In this document: positions 1 to 6,652 of the stretch, in pieces
Layout of the letters: every line of letters begins with the position of its first letter
Numbering within the stretch: position 1 is the stretch's first letter
DNA from: Candidatus Omnitrophota bacterium
Lineage (GTDB): Bacteria > Omnitrophota > Gorgyraeia > 2-02-FULL-51-18
DNA length: 9,442 nucleotides
NCBI GenBank assembly: GCA_023247955.1
Contig: JAHFFL010000027.1
Span: forward strand, 1 to 9,442
Direction: 5' to 3'
The notes under the pieces: model-generated
Databases searched by the model: none
The model's input: the letters and a program-made list of their open reading frames with translations, nothing else
Told to the model about the DNA's origin: nothing
Made by a program: the position numbers and the translations under genes

Positions 1-85
1 ACTCGATTTCTTTATTGTGAAAACCTGCGCGAAAAACGTTGCGCCCGATGCGCCCAAAACCATTGATCCCTACGCGAATAGACAT
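1..85 (-). CDS. gap: Glyceraldehyde-3-phosphate dehydrogenase, N-terminal fragment (runs off left edge)
   Basis: Only the first 28 codons are in the window. They read MSIRVGINGFGRIGRNVFRA followed by GFHNKEIE. The GINGFGRIGR segment (residues 6-15) is the NAD(P)-binding Rossmann glycine signature of phosphorylating GAPDH, which converts glyceraldehyde-3-phosphate plus phosphate and NAD(P)+ to 1,3-bisphosphoglycerate in cytosolic glycolysis. The start is ATG at 85-83, with a GAGG ribosome binding site 9 nt upstream. The gene has its own strong promoter (see 148-175), so it is probably expressed independently of the queH unit upstream. Coenzyme preference and catalytic cysteine cannot be judged because the rest of the gene is missing. 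The family assignment is secure from this N-terminus; the numbering of paralogues (gapA or gapB) is not. Confidence 0.93.
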   Translation of the reverse strand, partial: MSIRVGINGFGRIGRNVFRAGFHNKEIE

Positions 86-147
86 GACGTTCGGCCTCGC
101 TAATCCTCAAAATTGGAATGGAAATGATTCAGAAAAACGAGCTTTTT

Positions 148-175
148 ATTATAACACTCTTCGCGGGAGTGTCAA
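148..175 (-). promoter_or_regulatory. Strong sigma70-type promoter for gap
   Basis: On the minus strand a perfect -35 TTGACA (175-170) is followed after 16 nt by a perfect -10 TATAAT (153-148), which is preceded by TGT and so forms an extended -10. The predicted transcription start is near 141, giving a leader of about 55 nt before the gap ATG at 85. The match to consensus is as good as a housekeeping promoter gets. The spacer carries the inverted repeat described at 154-172. The start site itself is inferred from spacing, not seen. Confidence 0.85.
154..172. repeat. Inverted repeat in the gap promoter spacer, operator-like
   Basis: A perfect 6-bp inverted repeat, ACACTC and GAGTGT separated by 7 nt, fills the spacer. 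It overlaps the last three bases of the -35 and directly abuts the -10. A dimeric repressor bound here would block RNA polymerase. The half-sites (TTGACACTC / GAGTGTTAT) resemble those of the HrcA-binding CIRCE element (TTAGCACTC-N9-GAGTGCTAA), but the gap is 7 rather than 9 and the outer bases differ. The repressor is therefore unknown. Confidence 0.55.
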
Positions 176-213
176 AAGAAAAGCCCCTTTTTATCCCCTG
201 CGGTTTGAACGAG

Positions 214-846
214 TTAGCGTTCTTCGAAATAGACGGTGACGTGAAAAGAAAGACGGTCCATCGTCAGTTCTTTGGGAAAGCGTGGGAACGGCGCCGACGC
301 GGCGAGAGAACCCCTGGCGAGGTTTTTCGCGGTATCCACGGCGTCCGACTGCTGGTCCACCACCAACACGCGCTCCAAATGCCCGTTTGAGGCCAACACA
401 AAAAGGAGCGCGACCTTTCCCCGGTTCATTTGGCCCTTGGATTTCTCCCGGAGCGTCCGCGAGATGCGCTGCTTCACCTGGGAAAAATAGTCGATAAAAA
501 ATTTCTTTTCCCGCGGGCCGAGAGAAAGCTCGGGATCACCAAGAGGCGTGCCTTCACGCGTGATTTTGGGAGCGGCCTTTTGGGGAAATGTCTTTTTCTT
601 TTGTTCCGGCGGACGGTTAAAAACCGGCTCGGTCTTATTGATCTTTGGCTTTAGTGGCTTGTTTTGGGGGACAATTTTTTTGACGGGTTCCGGCGCGGCG
701 ACCTTGACGTACGAGACAAAGATCGTGTTGTCCTCCGTGGGCTTTTGGTTCTTAACCTCCGCGGGGGGCCCGTAAAAAGAGTACGCCGCAAGCGCGTGTA
801 TCGATAGAGACAAGAGAAGCGTCTCCGGGAAATACCTATACGGCAC
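214..846 (-). CDS. TonB-like energy transducer protein
   Basis: This 210-aa protein has the TonB layout. A short N-terminal cytoplasmic piece is followed by one membrane segment (about residues 9-25). Next comes a periplasmic Pro/Lys-rich linker (about 34-95) and a C-terminal TonB domain (about 115-208), with a G-x-V-type strand at 142-152 and the APFPRFP segment at 185-191. The membrane helix contains S13-x-x-x-H17, the SxxxH motif by which TonB engages ExbB/ExbD (Ser16/His20 in E. coli). In the family, TonB transmits proton-motive force to outer-membrane receptors, so the protein implies a diderm cell. The start is GTG at 846, supported by GAGGAG 4 nt upstream and by the need to keep the membrane helix intact. 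It overlaps the end of queH by 11 nt, so the two are probably co-translated. No exbB, exbD or receptor gene is in the window, so its partner and cargo are unknown. It could also be one of several TonB paralogues. Confidence 0.8.
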   Translation of the reverse strand: MPYRYFPETLLLSLSIHALAAYSFYGPPAEVKNQKPTEDNTIFVSYVKVAAPEPVKKIVPQNKPLKPKINKTEPVFNRPPEQKKKTFPQKAAPKITREGTPLGDPELSLGPREKKFFIDYFSQVKQRISRTLREKSKGQMNRGKVALLFVLASNGHLERVLVVDQQSDAVDTAKNLARGSLAASAPFPRFPKELTMDRLSFHVTVYFEER

Positions 847-1486
847 AACTCTCCTCTTTTTTATCCTGCGCGTAAAAATCCTTGCCGATTTCTACCGCCG
901 GTCTCCCGTTTTGCCGGCGCCACCGGTTGGTGTCACGAAGCGAATACACGCAGCCGCAGTACTGTTGCTGGTAAAAATTCTCTTCTTTGGAAAGCGCTAT
1001 CATCCGGTTTGAGCCGCCGCCTTTCCTCCAGTTCAGGCCCCAATAGCTGACCCCCGGGAAAAGCGAAGCTGCCTTTTGGCCCGCGCGCGTCACTTGGTCG
1101 AAGTCCTTCCACCGCGATATGCCGAGACAACTGGTGATGACTTTAAACCCATGCGCCGCCGCGTATTCGGCGGTTTTCACGAAACGCATGTCAAAGCAGA
1201 GCCCGCAGCGTTCGCTGCGCTCAGGGTCGTTCTCATGCCCCTTGGTCTTCTCAAACCAACGCGGGGCATCATAGTCGGCGTCCACGAACGGGATCCCTGC
1301 TTTTTTGGCAAAACGGATGTTCTCGTGTTTGCGTATCTCGTATTCGGCCTTCGGATGGATGTTGGGATTATAAAAGAAAATCGTGAGGGAAATTCCGGCC
1401 TGGTGTATCTTCTCAATCACGGCGCCGGAACACGGCGCACAACAGGAATGGAGCAAAACCTTGCGCCCGCCGCTCGGGGGTTGCAC
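836..1486 (-). CDS. queH: Epoxyqueuosine reductase QueH
   Basis: The 216-aa protein belongs to the QueH (DUF208) family, the non-cobalamin enzyme that reduces epoxyqueuosine to queuosine at position 34 of tRNAs with GUN anticodons. Visible hallmarks are HSCCAPCS at residues 13-20 (C15, C16, C19), YNPNIHP at 39-45, ERCGLCF at 93-99 (C94, C97), C120 and QQYCGCVYS at 174-182 (C177, C179). These cysteines fit the iron-sulfur and metal ligands of the family, and the length is typical. The start is GTG at 1486-1484, only two residues before the [10 protein letters not shown] run, and QueH proteins normally begin just before this motif. Its own ribosome binding site is a GAGG 11 nt upstream. Translation is probably coupled to the leader ORF at 1518-1489, and transcription starts from the promoter at 1572-1544. 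It overlaps the TonB-like gene by 11 nt. No other queuosine gene is present here. Confidence 0.93.
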   Translation of the reverse strand: MQPPSGGRKVLLHSCCAPCSGAVIEKIHQAGISLTIFFYNPNIHPKAEYEIRKHENIRFAKKAGIPFVDADYDAPRWFEKTKGHENDPERSERCGLCFDMRFVKTAEYAAAHGFKVITSCLGISRWKDFDQVTRAGQKAASLFPGVSYWGLNWRKGGGSNRMIALSKEENFYQQQYCGCVYSLRDTNRWRRQNGRPAVEIGKDFYAQDKKEESCAV

Positions 1487-1499
1487 AGCTAGTGAAACC
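1479..1499 (-). promoter_or_regulatory. Hairpin over the queH translation start
   Basis: In the transcript GGTT (1499-1496) can pair with AACC (1482-1479), and CAC (1494-1492) with the queH start codon GTG (1486-1484). One mismatch interrupts the stem and the loop is TAGCT. The stem includes the GTG and the two G residues at the end of the GAGG binding site, so it could hide the queH start. A ribosome finishing the upstream leader ORF, whose stop codon lies in the loop, would open it. The stem is only 4 plus 3 bp, so this is a plausible but weak structure. Confidence 0.4.
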
Positions 1500-1518
1500 T
1501 CAGTAAGTCGTCTTTCAT
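1489..1518 (-). CDS. Putative 9-aa leader peptide upstream of queH
   Basis: ATG at 1518 opens a 9-codon [12 protein letters not shown], ending at TAG (1491-1489). It has a clean AGGAG ribosome binding site (1531-1527) 8 nt before the ATG, better placed than the one for queH. Its stop lies 2 nt before the queH GTG, and it is out of frame with queH (32 nt between the two starts). The whole ORF lies inside the 5' leader predicted from the promoter at 1572-1544. The sequence has no run of a single amino acid that would suggest classical attenuation, so a coupling role is the simpler reading. The peptide itself is not recognisable. Small size means it could be chance, but spacing, binding site and position together are suggestive. 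Confidence 0.5.
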   Translation of the reverse strand: MKDDLLRFH

Positions 1519-1543
1519 TACAGGCACTCCTGAATCAGAAGCT

Positions 1544-1572
1544 ATTATAAACGATACGGCACCTGCGCTCAA
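1544..1572 (-). promoter_or_regulatory. Sigma70-type promoter for the queH-tonB unit
   Basis: On the minus strand TTGAGC (1572-1567, four of six consensus bases) is followed after exactly 17 nt by a perfect TATAAT (1549-1544). Transcription would start near 1537, leaving about 50 nt of leader before queH. The -35 overlaps the stop codon of the glycosyltransferase gene (TGA at 1571-1569), so the promoter begins inside the preceding gene. This marks the break between the long ribosomal/metabolic unit and the queH unit. Confidence 0.72.
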
Positions 1573-1578
1573 GAGCGC
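1565..1578. repeat. Palindrome GCGCTC-AA-GAGCGC overlapping the queH -35
   Basis: A perfect 6-bp inverted repeat with a 2-nt centre covers the end of the glycosyltransferase gene, its stop codon and the queH -35 hexamer. It is not followed by a T-run on the minus strand, so it is not a standard intrinsic terminator. It may be an operator, a 3'-end RNA stem or chance. Confidence 0.4.
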
Positions 1579-2273
1579 TTTTTGGCTTGCAGCGCTCTCC
1601 TGAATAAATAGCCCGTAAGAAACCTCAGGAAACGGAACGTGTCCCAAACGGGATGGATATTGCTGACACCGCCCTCGTACATGGACCGGACCGGTACGGA
1701 GATGATTTTGTGGCCTAGGCGGGACGCTTCAAGCAGTATTTCTGACTCGGTTTCGAAACGGTCCGTGTCAAGCTGGATGCGCTCAAGCACTTCCCGGGAA
1801 ACGGCGCGGTACCCGCACTGGCTGTCGGGGATCTTTTGGCCGGCGGCGAGGGACAGAATCCACGAAAGAAAACGGTTCGTGGCCCGACGCAGCGCCGGCA
1901 TTTCCCCGGGAGAACGCATGCGGTTCCCGACAATGACCTTATCACCTCCGGCCAGCGCTTTTAGAAAAACGGGCAATTCACCGGCGTCATGCTGCCCGTC
2001 GGCATCCATAAAAACCAGCGCTTGATAACCCCGACCCAGAAACCAATCGACGCCAAGCCGCAAAGATGCTCCCTTGCCATGGTTTTTTTCAGATCTGAGA
2101 AGATGGGCGCCGGCTCGCCTGGCTTCTTCGGCCGTTTTGTCCGTTGAACCGTCATCGACGACAAGCACCTCGACACCAAAGGCCTTCAGATCTTTAACCA
2201 AGGGGCCTATATTTTTTTCTTCGTTGAAGGCCGGGATCAGCACGCCCACTTGCCGTTTTTCTAATTCGGCCAC
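1569..2273 (-). CDS. Family 2 glycosyltransferase (polyprenyl-phosphate mannosyl/glucosyltransferase-like)
   Basis: The 234-aa protein has the GT-A fold signatures of the DPM1-like branch of GT2: PAFNEEKNI at residues 14-22, VVDDGSTD at 38-45 (nucleotide-sugar binding), NHGKG at 64-68, the metal-binding DADGQH at 90-95, and DSQCGYRAVSR at 150-160. Members move a sugar from a nucleotide-sugar to a polyprenyl-phosphate or to a glycan at the inner face of the membrane. There is no transmembrane domain after the catalytic part. The tail (about 213-234) is basic and aromatic and could lie on the membrane. The start is GTG at 2273, 11 nt after the alaC stop. The upstream bases are poor in purines and give no clear Shine-Dalgarno, so translation probably depends on coupling to alaC. 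It is the last gene of the long unit. Donor and acceptor cannot be told from sequence alone. Confidence 0.85.
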   Translation of the reverse strand: MAELEKRQVGVLIPAFNEEKNIGPLVKDLKAFGVEVLVVDDGSTDKTAEEARRAGAHLLRSEKNHGKGASLRLGVDWFLGRGYQALVFMDADGQHDAGELPVFLKALAGGDKVIVGNRMRSPGEMPALRRATNRFLSWILSLAAGQKIPDSQCGYRAVSREVLERIQLDTDRFETESEILLEASRLGHKIISVPVRSMYEGGVSNIHPVWDTFRFLRFLTGYLFRRALQAKKRS

Positions 2274-2284
2274 TTCGGCAGGGC

Positions 2285-3469
2285 TTAGCTTTTTTGGTCG
2301 AGCAGTTGTTTGATCTTTTTTAAGGCGATCTTAATCCTCTCGGAGTCTTCTACCAGGGCGAAACGTACCCAACCCTCCCCATAATCCCCGAAACCGGTAC
2401 CGGGAGCGAGCGCGACGCCGATCTCATCGACAAGAAGCGTCGCAAACTCGAGCGCCGTAAGCGCCGAATACTTGATCGGAATCCTGGTCCATACGTAGAA
2501 AGTCGCTTTGGGTTTGTCCGTGGGCCAGCCAATCGCGTTGAGACCGTCCACAAGGACGTTGCGCCTTTCCTCGTAGAGCTTGACCATGCGCGCGACGCAG
2601 TCTTGCGGCCCGTCGAGCGCGGCGATCGCTGCTTCCTGCACGGCCCTGAAAATGCCGAAGTCGAGATAACTCTTCGTCTTCGCGAGCGTCTTCAAGATCG
2701 TCGAGTTTCCCACGGCGTACCCGATACGCCAGCCAGCCATGTTGTAGGACTTGGAAAGCGTGTGAAACTCGATCCCAAAATCTCTCGCGCCCTTCACCTG
2801 CAGAAAACTCGGCGCCTTGTAGCCGTCAAAGACGATATCCGAATACGTGAGGTCATGCGCGACGATAATATTTTTGCCGTGCGCCCAACTGACGACCTTT
2901 TCGAAAAATTTCAGATCGCAGACCGCACCCGTCGGGTTATGGGGATAGCTGATGAACATCAGCTTGGCCATCTTGACCACTTCTCTGGGTACGTTTTCCA
3001 AATCCGGTAGAAAACCTTTCTCGCGGACTATCGGAATGTTGTAAAGAATCCCGCCGGCCATGATGACGCCGTTAAAGTGGACCGGGTAGGCGGGGTTCGG
3101 CACCAGCGCGATATCATCGTTATTCAGGTACGCGAGCGACAGATGCGCGATTCCTTCCTTGGAACCGATCAGCGGAAGAACTTCGGTGCTCGGATCCAGC
3201 GCGACACGAAAATTTCTCTGGTAATAACGGGCGATCACCTCTCGTAGGCGGCGCTCGACGTCGCCGTCGGGACGGGAGTAACGGTGGTTCTCCGTAATAT
3301 GCGCGGCCTCGCAGAGCTTCTCCACCACGTGAGGCGGCGCCGGCTGGTCGGGACTGCCCATGCCGAAGTCGATTACATCCACGCCTCTTTCGCGCGCCCT
3401 CTTTTTCAAATCATCAATGATCGTGAAAAGGTAAAGAGGTAGCCGCTTTAAACGGTTTGCTTCCTGCAT
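2285..3469 (-). CDS. alaC: AlaC-type pyridoxal-phosphate aminotransferase (glutamate-pyruvate)
   Basis: The 394-aa protein is a fold-type I aminotransferase that matches E. coli AlaC (YfdZ) along its length, including IDFGMGSPDQPAPPHVVEKL (33-52), IGSKEGIAHL (101-110), VPNPAYP (123-129), HNPTG (177-181), the HDLTYSDIVFDGYKAPS run (205-221), LSKSYNMAGWRIGY (238-251) and GFGDYGEGWVRFAL (359-372). K240 should form the PLP aldimine, with N178, D206 and Y209 holding the cofactor and R369 the substrate carboxylate. In E. coli the enzyme makes alanine from pyruvate and glutamate. Related proteins are often labelled LL-diaminopimelate aminotransferase, which is the main alternative. ATG at 3469 lies one base after the lipA stop, with GAGGGG about 5 nt upstream inside the lipA end. 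Together with icd and the other aminotransferase nearby, it suggests a 2-oxoglutarate/glutamate transamination cluster. Confidence 0.88.
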   Translation of the reverse strand: MQEANRLKRLPLYLFTIIDDLKKRARERGVDVIDFGMGSPDQPAPPHVVEKLCEAAHITENHRYSRPDGDVERRLREVIARYYQRNFRVALDPSTEVLPLIGSKEGIAHLSLAYLNNDDIALVPNPAYPVHFNGVIMAGGILYNIPIVREKGFLPDLENVPREVVKMAKLMFISYPHNPTGAVCDLKFFEKVVSWAHGKNIIVAHDLTYSDIVFDGYKAPSFLQVKGARDFGIEFHTLSKSYNMAGWRIGYAVGNSTILKTLAKTKSYLDFGIFRAVQEAAIAALDGPQDCVARMVKLYEERRNVLVDGLNAIGWPTDKPKATFYVWTRIPIKYSALTALEFATLLVDEIGVALAPGTGFGDYGEGWVRFALVEDSERIKIALKKIKQLLDQKS

Positions 3470-3470
3470 G

Positions 3471-4376
3471 TTATCCCCTCAATAATTTTTTTAGGGCCTC
3501 GAACGACTCTTTTGCGTGAAATGAACTTCTCACGAAAGGCGCGCTCTCCACCCACAGAAAACCCATATCTTTCGCGGCCTCTTTGTATTCGGCAAACGTC
3601 TCCGGAGAAACGTATTCTGAAACAGGCAAGCCGACGGCGCTGGACTGCAAATACTGGCCGATCGTCAGCATCTGGCAACCCGCGCCGCGGAGATCTTCCA
3701 TCACGCCGAAAATCTCCTGCTTGGATTCACCCAGACCTACCATGAGCCCGCTTTTGGTGAGAATTCTATCAGAAATGGCGGAGATTTCCTTAAAAATCTG
3801 AAGCGACCGCCTATAATCCGCCTGAGGACGCACGCTGCGGTAGAGCCGCGGCACCGTCTCCATGTTGTGGCTAAAGATATCGGGCCCCGCGGCCGAAATA
3901 TCGGCAACCGCCTGCCTTTGTGTCCTCCGGAAATCCGGCGTCAGGATTTCAATCACAAGCTTACTGGAAATTTTTCTGAGCTCGCGAACCACGAGAACAA
4001 AATGGCCCGCCCCTTCATCGGCCAGGTCATCCCGGTTCACCGACGTCACGACCACATGCTTCAGCGCAAGGCGACGCGTGGCTTCCGCAACGCGGGCCGG
4101 CTCGTCCGCGTCCACAAGATCCGGCCGTCCGGTGCTCACGGAGCAAAAACCGCAGCTACGCGTGCAGACATCGCCGAGGATCATAAATGTCGCCGTCTTT
4201 TGGGAGTAGCACTCGTCGCGGTTGGGACAGCGTCCGCTCTCGCAAATCGTATGAAGGCCGAACTCTTTAAGAAGCGAGTCCGTCTTCGCCGCTTCGTGTC
4301 CTTCGGTGACGCTTTTCCTCAGCCAATCGGGAAGTCGTCGCCTTTCCGTCACTACGTGCAATGCCGCCCTGGGCAT
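3471..4376 (-). CDS. lipA: Lipoyl synthase
   Basis: The 301-aa radical-SAM enzyme inserts two sulfurs into octanoyl groups on lipoyl domains of 2-oxoacid dehydrogenases and the glycine cleavage H protein. Both cluster motifs are intact: the auxiliary CX4CX5C at C45, C50 and C56, and the radical-SAM CX3CX2C at C71, C75 and C78. The C-terminal RSSFHA (283-288) carries the serine that in the family ligates the auxiliary cluster. HTICESGRCPN, VVVTSVNRDDLADEGAGHF and SHNMETVPRLYRSVRP are typical. One oddity is the loop QYLQSSAVGLPV (241-252), where most LipA proteins have QYLQPS followed by a His before LPV. The start is ATG at 4376, 4 nt after the icd stop. No good Shine-Dalgarno is present, so it probably relies on coupling. 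No lipB or lplA is in the window, so the octanoyl donor pathway is unseen. Confidence 0.95.
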   Translation of the reverse strand: MPRAALHVVTERRRLPDWLRKSVTEGHEAAKTDSLLKEFGLHTICESGRCPNRDECYSQKTATFMILGDVCTRSCGFCSVSTGRPDLVDADEPARVAEATRRLALKHVVVTSVNRDDLADEGAGHFVLVVRELRKISSKLVIEILTPDFRRTQRQAVADISAAGPDIFSHNMETVPRLYRSVRPQADYRRSLQIFKEISAISDRILTKSGLMVGLGESKQEIFGVMEDLRGAGCQMLTIGQYLQSSAVGLPVSEYVSPETFAEYKEAAKDMGFLWVESAPFVRSSFHAKESFEALKKLLRG

Positions 4377-4380
4377 CGGA

Positions 4381-5472
4381 CTACTGAGCTCTGAGTTCGC
4401 GGATAATCGCGTCGGCCATTTGGCTGGTCCCGGCCGCCGTGGGATCGTTACGGTCCGGCTTCAAATCATAAGTCACAAAGCGCCCCTCTTTCAACACCCT
4501 GGCGACGGCGTTTTCGAGCCGGTCAGCGGCCTTGAACTCTCCGAGATAGTGCAGCATCAGGACGCCGGATAGGATCATCGCCGTCGGGTTGGCCTTGTTC
4601 ATCCCCTTGTACTTGGGCGCACTGCCGTGCGTGGCCTCAAAAAGAGCGACGCCGTTGCCGATATTCCCCCCCGGCGCTATTCCGAGTCCGCCGATCAGCC
4701 CCGCACAAAGGTCGGAGAGGATATCGCCGTAAAGGTTCGGCAGCACCAGGATGTCGTAGTCCATCGGTTTCTGGACAAGCTGCATGCACATATTGTCGAC
4801 AATCCGGTCTTCAAAAAGAATTTTCCCCTCATAGTCTTTGGCGACTTCCCTGGCGGTCCTCAAAAAAAGCCCATCGCTGCACTTCATGATGTTGGCCTTG
4901 TGCACGGCCGTGACTTTCTTTCGCTTCTCTTTGATGGCCGTTTCGAAAGCGAAGCGCACGATTCTCTCGGACGCCGCTTTTGAAATCGGCTTGATGCTGA
5001 TCGCGGGATCCGGATAAAACTTCGCTTGGGGATCGAGCTCCTTGATCTTCTGCACCAGCGCTTTCGCCTCGGGGGTTCCTTCGTGAAACTCTATCCCCGC
5101 GTACAGGTCTTCGGTGTTTTCACGCACGATAATCAAATCAATCGTCTTAAAAATACTGGGAATCCCCGGATAAAGCTTGCAGGGCCTCAGACACGCGAAA
5201 AGATCCAGCTCCTTGCGCAACGCCACGTTCACCGAACGGAACCCGGAGCCGATCGGCGTCGTCACCGGCCCCTTGATCGCGACTTTATTTTTACGGATGG
5301 ACTCCAAGACTTCTTCAGGAAGCGGCGTTCCCTTTTTTTCCATCACATCGGCGCCCGCGTTGACGACCTCCCAATCGATGGCAACGCCGGCGGCGTCGAT
5401 ACAGCGCTGCGCGGCGAAAGAAACTTCCGGCCCTATCCCGTCGCCGGGAATCAGCGTCACTTTCTTTTTCAT
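4381..5472 (-). CDS. icd: Isocitrate dehydrogenase (isocitrate/isopropylmalate dehydrogenase family)
   Basis: The 363-aa protein oxidatively decarboxylates isocitrate to 2-oxoglutarate. It is an IDH rather than an isopropylmalate dehydrogenase because it has [20 protein letters not shown] (78-97). The expected substrate residues are S80, N82, R86, R96, R117, Y124, K192, D250 and D254. The coenzyme loop reads [15 protein letters not shown] (282-296). K287 and Y288 correspond to the NADP-selecting Lys344/Tyr345 of E. coli IDH, where NAD enzymes usually have Asp-Ile. Y335 matches Tyr391, but the Arg395 position falls in a different local sequence (KPDRNDPT). I chose ATG at 5472, which overlaps the preceding stop as ATGA and has AAGGA 10 nt upstream. 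A GTG 24 nt further up (5496) is possible but adds eight residues before the usual N-terminus. It lies between an aminotransferase and lipA in one unit. Homoisocitrate dehydrogenase is a less likely alternative. Confidence 0.88.
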   Translation of the reverse strand: MKKKVTLIPGDGIGPEVSFAAQRCIDAAGVAIDWEVVNAGADVMEKKGTPLPEEVLESIRKNKVAIKGPVTTPIGSGFRSVNVALRKELDLFACLRPCKLYPGIPSIFKTIDLIIVRENTEDLYAGIEFHEGTPEAKALVQKIKELDPQAKFYPDPAISIKPISKAASERIVRFAFETAIKEKRKKVTAVHKANIMKCSDGLFLRTAREVAKDYEGKILFEDRIVDNMCMQLVQKPMDYDILVLPNLYGDILSDLCAGLIGGLGIAPGGNIGNGVALFEATHGSAPKYKGMNKANPTAMILSGVLMLHYLGEFKAADRLENAVARVLKEGRFVTYDLKPDRNDPTAAGTSQMADAIIRELRAQ

Positions 5473-6641
5473 CCCTTGATATTCCTTTTCGACCACTCGG
5501 CTACCCGCCCCAAACCCTCTTCAATATCTTTTTCACTGCAGGCGAAGCTGAAGCGCAGATGGCGATCCGACCCGAAACTCCTGCCGGGAATCACCGCTAC
5601 GTGGACCTCGTCAAGCAGCCGCTCGCAGAGCGGCTCCGACCCCATGCCAGTCCCCGAAATATCGCAAAACACGTAAAAGGCGCCCCCCGGCGTAAACGGC
5701 TTAAACCCCTTGATCGTGGAGAGAAGCCCGACCATGAGCCGGTTTCTCTTTTCGAATTTGTCTCTGACCTCCGTCCGGTAAGACTTGGGCAAGCCGAGCG
5801 CCGCGACCGCCATTTTTTGGCTGATTGACACCGGGTTGGAAGTGGAATGATCCTGCAAGATGCCTATCTTTTTGACCACCTCGGCATCTCCCGCCAAATA
5901 CCCGATGCGCAGTCCCGTCATCGAGTAACTTTTTGACGCGCCGTTCACGATAAACGTGCGCGCCTTCAGCTCCTCTCCGAGCGTCGCGATCGAGACATGC
6001 CGCAAGCCGCCGTAAATGTAATACTCATAAATCTCATCGCTGATCACGATAAGATTTTTCTTCAAGATGACTTCGCCCAAACGCTTCAAATCCTCCGCTT
6101 CCAGAATGCCGCCGGTCGGATTGGAGGGGCTGTTTAAAATCAGTGCCTTGCTTTTCGGCGTGATCGCTTTTTCCAGACGGGCCGCCGTGAGCCGGAATTT
6201 TTCACTTTGCGAGGTCTCGACAAATACCGGCGCGCCTCCGGCCAGATACACCATCTCGGGATAACTCACCCAGTACGGCGCCGGGATAATCACCTCGTCT
6301 CCGGGATTGCAGAGCACCTGCATCAAATTATAAAGCGAGTGTTTGGCGCCGCAGGAGATCACGACATTCTCCGGCGCGTATTTCAGCCCCTGGTCTTCCT
6401 CGAATTTGCGGCACACCGCCTGGCGAAGCTCCGGAATGCCGGAAGTGGGGGTGTATTTCGTGAAGCCCGCGCCGAGAGAGCGGACGGCCTCATCTTTGAT
6501 GGTCTGGGGAGTATCAAAGTCGGGCTCGCCGGCGGCGAAGCTTATGACAGGCGACCCCTGGCTTTTCATTTCTTTGGCCTTGGCCGTAAGCTTCAACGTC
6601 GCCGACGGTGATACCTTGGACATTCTTGCGGCTATTTGCAC
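5469..6641 (-). CDS. Class I aspartate-type aminotransferase (subgroup 1-beta)
   Basis: The 390-aa PLP enzyme closely follows the Thermus-type aspartate aminotransferase: [15 protein letters not shown] (11-25), [11 protein letters not shown] (35-45), [14 protein letters not shown] (62-75), CGAKHSLYN (97-105), [16 protein letters not shown] (121-136), NSPSNPTG (170-177), SDEIYE (201-206) and [16 protein letters not shown] (233-248). K237 is the PLP lysine. N174, D202, Y205 and R245 bind the cofactor, and R363 the alpha-carboxylate. K100 matches the acidic-substrate lysine in the Thermus GGKQALFN motif. Aspartate/oxaloacetate with glutamate/2-oxoglutarate is the likely reaction. Enzymes of this subgroup often also transaminate prephenate, so aromatic synthesis is an alternative role. 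The start is GTG at 6641, with GGAGGGTGAT, partly in the rplQ end, about 10 nt upstream. ATG at 6623 is a less well spaced option. It begins 11 nt after rplQ and overlaps icd by 4 nt. Confidence 0.87.
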   Translation of the reverse strand: MQIAARMSKVSPSATLKLTAKAKEMKSQGSPVISFAAGEPDFDTPQTIKDEAVRSLGAGFTKYTPTSGIPELRQAVCRKFEEDQGLKYAPENVVISCGAKHSLYNLMQVLCNPGDEVIIPAPYWVSYPEMVYLAGGAPVFVETSQSEKFRLTAARLEKAITPKSKALILNSPSNPTGGILEAEDLKRLGEVILKKNLIVISDEIYEYYIYGGLRHVSIATLGEELKARTFIVNGASKSYSMTGLRIGYLAGDAEVVKKIGILQDHSTSNPVSISQKMAVAALGLPKSYRTEVRDKFEKRNRLMVGLLSTIKGFKPFTPGGAFYVFCDISGTGMGSEPLCERLLDEVHVAVIPGRSFGSDRHLRFSFACSEKDIEEGLGRVAEWSKRNIKG

Positions 6642-6652
6642 TAAATTTTAAA

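Noticed and set aside
179..222. Intrinsic terminator after the TonB-like gene
   Set aside because: There is a 5-bp stem (GAACG/CGTTC at 207-222) without a following U-run, and further on an AAAAG/CTTTT stem with a single GC pair before T-rich sequence. Neither is stable enough to call, so read-through into gap is possible.
1076..1492. Long open frames on the plus strand opposite queH, rpoA, rpsD and icd
   Set aside because: They are antisense to clearly recognised genes, lack family-like composition or motifs, and have no convincing ribosome binding sites. They are mirror frames of GC-rich coding sequence.
1484..1518. Frameshift joining MKDDLLRFH to the QueH N-terminus
   Set aside because: The ORF is out of frame with queH, but QueH already begins at the normal place just before its HSCCAPCS motif, so no missing N-terminus needs explaining. 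The in-frame stop and binding site favour a separate leader ORF.
1479..1540. A preQ1 riboswitch in the queH leader
   Set aside because: A stretch GGTTTCACTAGCTGTG recalls part of the class I preQ1 aptamer, but the A-rich tail and the pseudoknot partner needed after the stem are absent. queH acts after preQ1 is used, so the leader ORF and hairpin are a better description.
5470..5496. Upstream GTG start for icd at 5496
   Set aside because: It would add eight residues before the usual [14 protein letters not shown] start and overlap the preceding gene by 28 nt. ATG at 5472 has better binding-site spacing and the common ATGA overlap.
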